Source: Vibrio genomosp. F10 str. ZF-129 (GTDB lineage: Bacteria; Pseudomonadota; Gammaproteobacteria; Enterobacterales; Vibrionaceae). From it: a stretch of 40,248 nt of DNA. The notes under the pieces are model-generated. The model worked only from the letters and a program-made list of their open reading frames with translations. It was not told where the DNA came from and did not search any database. The stretch is taken from the NCBI RefSeq assembly GCF_000287055.2, contig NZ_AJYQ02000136.1, positions 185 to 40,432 on the forward strand. The letters are read 5' to 3'. Both the position numbers and the translations under genes were made by a program. Within the stretch, counting starts at the first letter, position 1; each line of letters opens with the position of its first letter. Shown here one piece after another: positions 34,287 through 40,248 of this stretch.

Positions 34287-35384
34287 TTATTTTGCAGCTT
34301 GGCTGTTCAAGTAAGCTCGGTGTGAAATATCTGACCATGGACGAACCTGATCAATATACGCCGCTTGTGACTCTTGGATTTCTTTTGCAAGTGCATCTTT
34401 ATCCGCATGCTCTTTTAGTAGACGAGTGTTCGCCTCTTCCAAAGCTGAGATAACTTCTTCTGGGAAATCTTTTACCTGTACGTTCGGGTACTCTGATTTA
34501 ATCGATGCCCAGTTTTTGCCACTTTCATGCTTAGATTGGGTGTACATGTCGTAGGCTGCTGTTTTCATTGCCACTGTTAAGATAGCTTGAAGATCTGCAG
34601 GTAATTTTTCCCATGTACGCTTGTTCACTAGGAATTGAAGTTCCGTTCCTGGCTCATGCCAACCTGTGTAGTAGTAAGGTGCAATTTTGTGGAAGCCCAT
34701 ACGAAGGTCTAGTGAAGGTCCAACCCACTCAAGAGCATCAATCGTACGACGCTCAAGAGACGTGTACAGTTCACCCGGTGCGATGTTCGTTGGTTTTGCA
34801 CCTAGCTCTGCCAATATTTCACCGGCGAAACCCGGAATACGCATTTTCAGACCTTGAAGATCTTCAACCGAGTTAATTTCTTTTTGGAACCAACCACCCA
34901 TTTGAGTATCGGTATTACCACCAGGGAACGACATCAAGTTATGTGGAGAGTACACCTTCTCCATCAACTCCATACCGCCACCGTGGTAGAACCAAGCGTA
35001 CTGCTCAGTAGGAAGCATACCGAATGGCATTGACGTGAAATACAAAGTATTCGGTACTTTGCCTTTCCAGTAGTATGACGCGGAATGCCCCATGTCATAT
35101 TGACCCGATTTCACCATATCAAACACGCCCAGAGGCGCTTTGTGTTTATTCGCAGAGTCTATACGGATCTGTAAACGACCGTTTGACATCTCTTCTGCCA
35201 TTTTTGCCATGTTTTTCGTTGCATCACCGAAAATTGGGAAGTTTGCACCCCACGTCTCTGCGAGCTTGAGGCGGTAAACTTTTTCTGCTGCAGTGGCTGA
35301 AGTTGCCATCATTGCTAAGCAGGCAGTGGCAATCACTGTACTGTTTTTCAGTACTCTCTTTAGAGAGCAAGTAATAAGACTCAT
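34287..35384 (-). CDS. dctP: TRAP transporter periplasmic receptor, TakP/DctP family
   Basis: This 365-aa secreted binding protein has a signal peptide ending near residue 32 (MMATSATAAEK). Segments such as LAETWGANFPIFGDATKNMA, MPFGMLPTEQYAWFYHGGG, DTQMGGWFQKEI, LKMRIPGFAGEI and ALEWVGPSLDLRMGF are typical of the TakP-like subgroup, which binds 2-oxo acids such as pyruvate. The exact ligand is not provable here. AAGGA lies 7 nt before the ATG. It is the first gene of the operon, with about 420 bp of upstream regulatory space. Confidence 0.93.
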   Translation of the reverse strand: MSLITCSLKRVLKNSTVIATACLAMMATSATAAEKVYRLKLAETWGANFPIFGDATKNMAKMAEEMSNGRLQIRIDSANKHKAPLGVFDMVKSGQYDMGHSASYYWKGKVPNTLYFTSMPFGMLPTEQYAWFYHGGGMELMEKVYSPHNLMSFPGGNTDTQMGGWFQKEINSVEDLQGLKMRIPGFAGEILAELGAKPTNIAPGELYTSLERRTIDALEWVGPSLDLRMGFHKIAPYYYTGWHEPGTELQFLVNKRTWEKLPADLQAILTVAMKTAAYDMYTQSKHESGKNWASIKSEYPNVQVKDFPEEVISALEEANTRLLKEHADKDALAKEIQESQAAYIDQVRPWSDISHRAYLNSQAAK

Positions 35385-35516
35385 ATCTACGTCCTTTGTT
35401 TAGTGGTAGCCATCTAGGCTTATGTCGTTATTTAGCATTAACCAAACAGGAAAAAATAGAATCAGCGAGAACACGCAATAAGAATTGAGAGGAAAGCGGG
35501 CGTTAAACTTTGGTGG

Positions 35517-35605
35517 TACGTATAACTACGTAGGATAAAATTTAAAATCCCTAAAATTCAATAACTTGATTTTTAACCCACATGACAATAATGAGAGATT
35601 ACGTA
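35517..35605. promoter_or_regulatory. TACGTA repeats, possible response-regulator sites
   Basis: Two TACGTA copies start exactly 10 bp apart (35517 and 35527), and a third is at 35600. Read on the minus strand, two copies share the longer form CCTACGTA. NarL-type regulators bind short palindromes of this kind on one helix face. They sit 130-220 bp upstream of dctP. Confidence 0.4.
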
Positions 35606-35766
35606 GGTAGATACCGAATCGAATAGTTATACATTTGTTCATAAGTTGTGACATGTGTATATGCACTAAAGAGAATCCGTGGGGAATCGGGGTGTAAAGG
35701 GGAAGATTCGGCCAAAGATAGTGAAAAATGACAGACACAATAAGATGATGATAAACAGATAGAAAA

Positions 35767-35788
35767 AAGCCTCGCAAAAGCGAGGCTT
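35767..35788 (-). terminator. Terminator of the small Lys/Ala-rich gene
   Basis: AAGCCTCGC and GCGAGGCTT form a perfect 9-bp stem with a 4-nt loop. On the minus strand a T-run follows. It lies 20 nt after the stop at 35809. Confidence 0.95.
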
Positions 35789-35808
35789 AAACTTTAGAAA
35801 CAAACCGA

Positions 35809-36171
35809 TTAAACAGATTTATAGATAACTTTGTTACCCGCTAACTGTTCTTTTTCTACAAGGTTTTCTTCCAGTAGTTTTTTTAGTGCGCCTGTCGCCC
35901 AAGAAGCCGCTTTTGCTTCTTCTTGACCAGCGGCAAGGCCGATACCTTTCGGGTTAATACCTTCGGCATTGCTAACAACGATGTCTAATACTTGTTGCTG
36001 TTTAGGTGTTAATGCAACCTCCACTGTTTTCGCAACAACCGCTTTCACTGGTGCTTTTACTGCTTCTTCAGCAACAGGCTTCGCTTTTGGGGCTGCTTTA
36101 ACAGTGGCAACTGTCGTTTTAATGCGCTTTTGCAGTTTCATCTGCACTTTACGCTTATGAGCAAGTCTCAT
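35809..36171 (-). CDS. Lys/Ala-rich protein with winged-helix-like C-terminus
   Basis: This 120-aa protein is read from ATG 36171 (GGAG about 9 nt upstream). Residues 1-55 are basic and Ala/Lys/Pro/Val-rich (KAAPKAKPVAEEAVKAPVK), similar in composition to histone-H1 or ribosome/DNA-binding tails. Residues 58-120 (LTPKQQQVLDIVVSNAEGI, ATGALKKLLEENLVEKE, KVIYKSV) look like a small winged helix. It may bind DNA or RNA, but I do not recognise a characterised family. A later ATG at 36141 is a possible alternative start. It is monocistronic with a strong terminator. Confidence 0.75.
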   Translation of the reverse strand: MRLAHKRKVQMKLQKRIKTTVATVKAAPKAKPVAEEAVKAPVKAVVAKTVEVALTPKQQQVLDIVVSNAEGINPKGIGLAAGQEEAKAASWATGALKKLLEENLVEKEQLAGNKVIYKSV

Positions 36172-36375
36172 CGAGTATTTCTCCATTTCACTGCAACGAT
36201 ACAGTGGTGAAAATTTGAAGCGCGATTTATACCAAAAAAACGCACCTATTTGTAGGGAATTAGCGATATTGTCGTTGAAAAATGCGCTCAAACCCAACTA
36301 TGGCTATAATTTAAACAGTCACATTGCCCACTTAAAAGAACCACTGATTATCTATACATAGGTCAATAACCAGCG

Positions 36376-37077
36376 ATGAAAATGCAGAGCCAGCACCTTT
36401 CCAATCATAACCTCGATAACACATTGGCTTCTTTTAGGCCCGCATTCATCGTCGTGACGATGGTATATTTGATCTTAATTTACTGGTTTTTGAGTGTAAA
36501 AATCGCGACGATCATGGTTATCACCACCTTAATCATTGCTATTACAAGCTATGCACTTATTCAACGCTCTAAGGTCTCCTATACACTCACAGCCACTCAC
36601 TTTCAACAACATTTGCACAAAGGAGGTTGGGTGGTTAGATGGAGCGACATAGAAAAAATAGATCTGTGTCATATCGAAAAAAGTGGCCTTCAAATACCGC
36701 TCCCCTGGATAGGGATAAAATTGAGGCACTATTCCCCTTACCTCGACAGTATATGCCCTAGAATCGCGAGCGAGATACTCTTGAGCCAACGAGCACTGCT
36801 GTATACCGGGCTCCGTAATATGCAAGATAAGCGCGATTCCTCAATTGGAAACAAGCCCTTTGAGGATCTTGTTTTAGACTCCTCACCCCATACGACCCAA
36901 TCAGGAAAACAGTATGATGGATTAAGGGCGATGCTGGGTAACCGAATGGCTCATCAAAGAGCTGCACTTGGGTTTGATATTTTTATCTCGACTAATGACT
37001 TGGATAGAGATGAAGGGAGTTTTGTGGGATTAACTCGACGGTACTTAGCAGCCGCCGAGCCCAATATACTTGACTGA
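36376..37077 (+). CDS. DUF2982 family membrane protein
   Basis: This 233-aa protein has two adjacent membrane segments (about 22-41 and 43-62) and a cytoplasmic part. That part begins with a PH-like stretch (SYTLTATHFQQHLHKGGWVVRWSDIEKIDL), followed by a conserved C-terminus (GLRAMLGNRMAHQRAALGFDIFIS, LTRRYLAAAEP). It matches the DUF2982 family typical of Vibrio, Shewanella and relatives. The function is unknown. It is divergent from the Lys/Ala-rich gene and convergent with ycbL. Confidence 0.85.
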   Translation: MKMQSQHLSNHNLDNTLASFRPAFIVVTMVYLILIYWFLSVKIATIMVITTLIIAITSYALIQRSKVSYTLTATHFQQHLHKGGWVVRWSDIEKIDLCHIEKSGLQIPLPWIGIKLRHYSPYLDSICPRIASEILLSQRALLYTGLRNMQDKRDSSIGNKPFEDLVLDSSPHTTQSGKQYDGLRAMLGNRMAHQRAALGFDIFISTNDLDRDEGSFVGLTRRYLAAAEPNILD

Positions 37078-37090
37078 TTTAACGATAGAA

Positions 37091-37747
37091 TCAGTACAGT
37101 GGCATTTCATCGGCAACAAACGGATTAGAGACTCGCTCTTTGCCAAATGTCGATGAGGGGCCATGACCTGGGATGAAGGTAACATCATTACCTAGAGGCC
37201 ATAATTTTTGCTTAATCGAAGCAATCAGCGTGGCATGATCACCTTGAGGAAAATCAGTGCGGCCGATTCCACCCGCAAAAAGAACATCCCCCACAAACGC
37301 CAACTTGGCCGCCTCACTAAATAAAACCACATGCCCCGGAGTATGACCTGGCGTGTGCAACACGCTTAATGTTTGATGACCCACAGTGACCGTGTCACCT
37401 TCATCTAGCCACTGATTTGGTGTAAAAGGTTCTGTTTTTTCAAAGCCAAACATTTGGCTCTGCCCGACTAAGCCATCAAGCCAAAAACGATCGCCTTTGT
37501 GTGGCCCAATCACTTCTATACCACCCAACTCTTTTGCTAATGGCTCGGTTCCACCTACGTGATCTAAATGACCGTGAGTAAGAACCAGGCGAACAACATT
37601 CACACCGAGTTCTTTGATCATCATAACGAGTTGTTTTACATCGCCGCCGGGATCAATCACTACGGCTTCCATCGTATCGTCACACCAGACAATAGAACAA
37701 TTTTGTGCAAAAGAAGTCACCGGAACAACTTGGTACTGAAGAGACAT
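37091..37747 (-). CDS. ycbL: YcbL-type metallo-beta-lactamase-fold hydrolase
   Basis: This 218-aa cytosolic metal hydrolase is of the glyoxalase-II-like family. The zinc motif THGHLDH is at 57-63, followed by HTPGHTPGH, GDVLFAGGIGRTDF and the final IPGHGP. It is the length of E. coli YcbL, which hydrolyses S-lactoylglutathione-like thioesters weakly. It lacks the C-terminal glutathione-binding domain of true glyoxalase II. It sits next to ycbK and ldtD as in E. coli. Confidence 0.92.
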   Translation of the reverse strand: MSLQYQVVPVTSFAQNCSIVWCDDTMEAVVIDPGGDVKQLVMMIKELGVNVVRLVLTHGHLDHVGGTEPLAKELGGIEVIGPHKGDRFWLDGLVGQSQMFGFEKTEPFTPNQWLDEGDTVTVGHQTLSVLHTPGHTPGHVVLFSEAAKLAFVGDVLFAGGIGRTDFPQGDHATLIASIKQKLWPLGNDVTFIPGHGPSSTFGKERVSNPFVADEMPLY

Positions 37748-37847
37748 ATATCTACCTTGGAACTATCGAAATTGCTCGAACTATGACACTACCACTCGAG
37801 ATTTTCAATGCTTGAACGGCTCAAATCCACTGAGCAAAGAGAACACA

Positions 37848-38411
37848 CTAAACCCAACTTCTGACCGGTCCGGTATCGATGTGAATGAAATTACTTTTAG
37901 GATAATACCCAACACCGCCGGCTTTGAGACTCATTGCCGCTTCACGGACATCTTTCAAATTGACACCATGGAGCCTAAAATCCATGGCTTGACCTAGCAT
38001 ATGGTAGCTCTTTTTTGCGACGCCTTTAGAATTAGTACGCAAAGCACTATTCGTTGCAGGGGAACGATAACCTGAAATGATCTGAACTTCCGCTTGAGAA
38101 CCAAGCAGAGATTGAATCTGTGTAATTTGATCAAACAAACGTCGATCCATTGGATGAACTTCGTTACGTCTAAAATCTCGACACAAATGACTCAAGCGGT
38201 CCAGCTCCCCTTCCACGTAGTCAATCCCATTAAAATAACTCGATTCCAGACTTTCTCCAGTATGTAGGTTATTCATAACAAGATGCCTTGGCTGATCGGG
38301 ATACGAGGCCTGAGCTAAAGAAGGAATGCCACTCGCAACAACAATACTGCTCCCTGCCAATTGGATAAAACGACGACGAGATAAACTCAAAATATTAACC
38401 TTCACATACAC
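37848..38411 (-). CDS. ycbK: YcbK (DUF882) peptidase-like protein, Tat-exported
   Basis: This 187-aa protein has a twin-arginine signal (SRRRFIQLAG, residues 11-20). A DUF882/M15-type zinc peptidase-like domain follows: SGYRSPATNSALR, KSYHMLGQAMDF (metal His and Asp), GGVGYYPKSNFIHIDTGP. It is probably periplasmic or outer-membrane-linked and acts on cell wall. In E. coli it is known as MepK, which cuts 3-3 crosslinks made by L,D-transpeptidases, so its neighbour LdtD is its functional counterpart. I use GTG at 38411; a second GTG two codons on is equally possible. No ATG is available in frame before the signal. Confidence 0.88.
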   Translation of the reverse strand: MYVKVNILSLSRRRFIQLAGSSIVVASGIPSLAQASYPDQPRHLVMNNLHTGESLESSYFNGIDYVEGELDRLSHLCRDFRRNEVHPMDRRLFDQITQIQSLLGSQAEVQIISGYRSPATNSALRTNSKGVAKKSYHMLGQAMDFRLHGVNLKDVREAAMSLKAGGVGYYPKSNFIHIDTGPVRSWV

Positions 38412-38570
38412 TGCCCAATGATTCGAACGTGGACATTACCTAACTAGAATATGAAGTTCAAATGCATAAATCATGCTAGAAGCGCTTAAATGGCTCTCTA
38501 TTTTCGTTTACTCTCTGACCAATATACAGATTTTGTAAGCGGGCACTAAATTGTAAAAAAATGGTAAAGA

Positions 38571-40139
38571 TTACCCTTCGGTCTGTGGTTGCCGATTTTG
38601 GCTCAACGTGTCGTATTGATAAATGTCATCCCGATACTGAACTTGGCCAGACTCAACCCAAACTGTTTGATAGATAATATGAACCGGAATTCGCTTTTTT
38701 AGGGGAATGGCATGAGTCGTTGACTGATCATTTTTCCCCGCATCAGCCATATCCATGCCTTGTGTTGCCAGTAAGGTATACGCAAATTTGTCCGCATGTT
38801 CCACTCTTACACAACCTGAACTAAAGGCCCTGACATCCTTGGAAAATAGGTGTTTACTTGGAGTATCATGCAAAAATATAGCTCGCCGATTAGGAGTATT
38901 AAATTTATACAACCCTAACGCATTTCTTTTTCCCGATTGCTGACGCATTTTATACGGGAAAGTTTCTGGGGTGACCTCTGACCAATTTATCTCAGAGGGA
39001 TTAACCGTCGACACCGCATTCCATCGTTCAATGATCTCTATATTATGATTAGTGAGGTACGTCTTATCACGCTTTACCTGAGGCAAAATATCCTCAACCA
39101 TAATTTTCCACGGTACATTCCATGTTGGATTTAAGATCAGAGAATCGAGCTTGGTATGCATAACCGGTGTTTTCCGAGAGGTTTTTCCGACCACCACTTT
39201 TGACTGAAAGACCTCTTCACCTTGATACCAATAGCTCATATCAAAACTGGGGACATTGACCAAAATAACCGTATCTCGTTGCATTGGCCAAAGCCTAGAT
39301 CGCTCAGCATTTAATGCGAGCATTGATAATCGAAGTGAAGGATCCATATTCAGCCACTTCATTGTTTGATGGCCAATCATCCCATCCTGTTTTAACCCAT
39401 GGATACGCTGAAACTCTTTGATAGGCCAGATCAATGATGCATCGTACCAACTGACATCCTTTCTAATAGATTTGGTATCAATATTGACGACATTAAGACG
39501 CAAAATGAGTTCGTCACGATGTGATAGCTTATCGCCGACTTTCTTTAATCTATTCTGGTGGTATCTCGGCAGCTCTGTGTGTTCAAATTGTTTTAGATGT
39601 TGGTAAGAACCACTGATCTGACGATAATCTTCATTGGACGGCGTATAATCATCAATAAATTCACTAAGCTGATTAAGCTCAATGGAAACCAATAATGAGT
39701 TTGTCGCCTCTTTGGTTGGCGCCGGCAGTGAACCCGTTAGAGGTTGATTAAAAAACCAAGATTTGCCCATCAGAGGAGCTTGCTCAGCGTAGCTGATGTA
39801 AAGGAGTAACGTGTCGGTCGCTAGCAGATCATACTCAAACCAGCGATTTTGAGTTCTAAACAGCTGTAGTTGCTGTAATCGCTCTGAAAACAGTGGGCTA
39901 AACCCTGCCTTATCGATCATTTCCAACTGGAGTTCGAGTTTTTTACTTTGCTCTACATCAAACCAAATCAATTGGTCATCGTTTTCTTGATAAATGTCAC
40001 TCAACAATTCAGGGTATTGAATCAATTGATAAGTCGATGATTGTGGCTCTAGCCATGTTAACTGTTCAAAACGCTCAAGGGCGAGAGATGGCAGCGATAC
40101 AAGCACGCCCAAAAACACGGTTAGAACTTTAATTATCAT
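38571..40139 (-). CDS. ldtD: L,D-transpeptidase LdtD (YcbB)
   Basis: This 522-aa periplasmic enzyme makes 3-3 (mDAP-mDAP) crosslinks in peptidoglycan. A signal peptide (MIIKVLTVFLGVLVSLPSLA) starts at ATG 40139, which I prefer over an upstream frame opening. A scaffold domain, a peptidoglycan-binding domain (IKEFQRIHGLKQDGMIGHQT) and a YkuD catalytic domain follow, with HDTP (about 424) and SSGCVRV containing catalytic Cys443. It is shorter than E. coli LdtD (615) but has all domains. It shares the neighbourhood with ycbK and ycbL. Its upstream promoter is probably in the last 100 bp of the window. Confidence 0.93.
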   Translation of the reverse strand: MIIKVLTVFLGVLVSLPSLALERFEQLTWLEPQSSTYQLIQYPELLSDIYQENDDQLIWFDVEQSKKLELQLEMIDKAGFSPLFSERLQQLQLFRTQNRWFEYDLLATDTLLLYISYAEQAPLMGKSWFFNQPLTGSLPAPTKEATNSLLVSIELNQLSEFIDDYTPSNEDYRQISGSYQHLKQFEHTELPRYHQNRLKKVGDKLSHRDELILRLNVVNIDTKSIRKDVSWYDASLIWPIKEFQRIHGLKQDGMIGHQTMKWLNMDPSLRLSMLALNAERSRLWPMQRDTVILVNVPSFDMSYWYQGEEVFQSKVVVGKTSRKTPVMHTKLDSLILNPTWNVPWKIMVEDILPQVKRDKTYLTNHNIEIIERWNAVSTVNPSEINWSEVTPETFPYKMRQQSGKRNALGLYKFNTPNRRAIFLHDTPSKHLFSKDVRAFSSGCVRVEHADKFAYTLLATQGMDMADAGKNDQSTTHAIPLKKRIPVHIIYQTVWVESGQVQYRDDIYQYDTLSQNRQPQTEG

Positions 40140-40248
40140 ACCCACATGCTCTTTTTTAAAATCAAATTTTTCTTTCTTAAGCCAAAGTATGGCAGATAAT
40201 TGAGAAACTGTATGAGGGTGACAAAGCAAAACCGCCTCATAGTTTGAG

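Larger units (their letters stand above)
35385..35808. other. Upstream region of the TRAP operon
   Basis: No credible gene. It contains three TACGTA hexamers (35517-35522, 35527-35532, 35600-35605) and, at its far end, the terminator of the gene at 35809. The dctP promoter must lie here, but no clear -35/-10 pair stands out. Confidence 0.45.

Noticed and set aside
35645..35666. Possible CRP site (TGTGACATGTG...)
   Set aside because: Only the left half matches TGTGA; the right half does not resemble TCACA.
35526..35777. 83-codon minus-strand frame upstream of dctP
   Set aside because: Hydrophobic, low-quality translation of an AT-rich promoter region, with no ribosome site.

Overview
The window looks like chromosomal DNA of a marine gammaproteobacterium of the family Vibrionaceae, most likely a Vibrio. 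This rests on gene content and order, not on a database search: a 1.3 kb-codon HrpA helicase, a DUF2982 protein, the ycbB(ldtD)-ycbK-ycbL block, a CspA/RhlE pair, a bacterial TrmY, and a VCBS-repeat adhesin next to its type I secretion genes. No rRNA, tRNA, CRISPR array, integrase or complete insertion sequence was recognised.

Region 1 (1-6.9 kb): the 3' end of a large VCBS-repeat secreted adhesin on the plus strand. It converges on a three-gene minus-strand secretion operon (ABC subunit 2, ABC subunit 1, HlyD adaptor). A 263 bp MITE-like element with 18 bp terminal inverted repeats sits between them, exactly on the adhesin stop codon. Both ABC subunits have damaged ATPase motifs.

Region 2 (6.9-17 kb): mostly housekeeping and envelope genes. 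These are a small outer membrane barrel, hrpA, a large MipA/OmpV-like barrel, a 132-aa unknown protein, a TerB-like protein, a DEDDh exonuclease and periplasmic gamma-glutamyltransferase.

Region 3 (17.1-18.3 kb): a patch of gene decay. A metallo-beta-lactamase gene and a divergent LysR regulator have both lost their 5' halves and are joined head to head. A shredded TAXI-type TRAP receptor follows.

Region 4 (18.3-23.9 kb): an operon of a membrane-anchored DUF2760 protein and two unusual Hsp70-like ATPases, the second with a C-terminal DUF3731 region. A candidate sigma-32 (heat-shock) promoter lies in front and a terminator hairpin lies between the two Hsp70 genes. This is the best candidate here for a little-described system.

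Region 5 (23.9-30 kb): a cold-shock protein, an RhlE-like helicase, a translationally coupled solute-binding protein plus diguanylate cyclase pair (minus strand), trmY, and a 72-aa gene of unknown function behind a promoter with two LexA (SOS) boxes.

Region 6 (30-35.8 kb): a TRAP transporter operon (dctP-dctQ-dctM) followed by a Cache-domain sensor kinase and a LuxR-type response regulator, all on the minus strand. Three TACGTA hexamers lie upstream of dctP and could be the regulator's sites.

Region 7 (35.8-40.2 kb): a small Lys/Ala-rich winged-helix-like protein, a DUF2982 membrane protein, and the ycbL, ycbK, ldtD cell-wall block in the same order as in E. coli.
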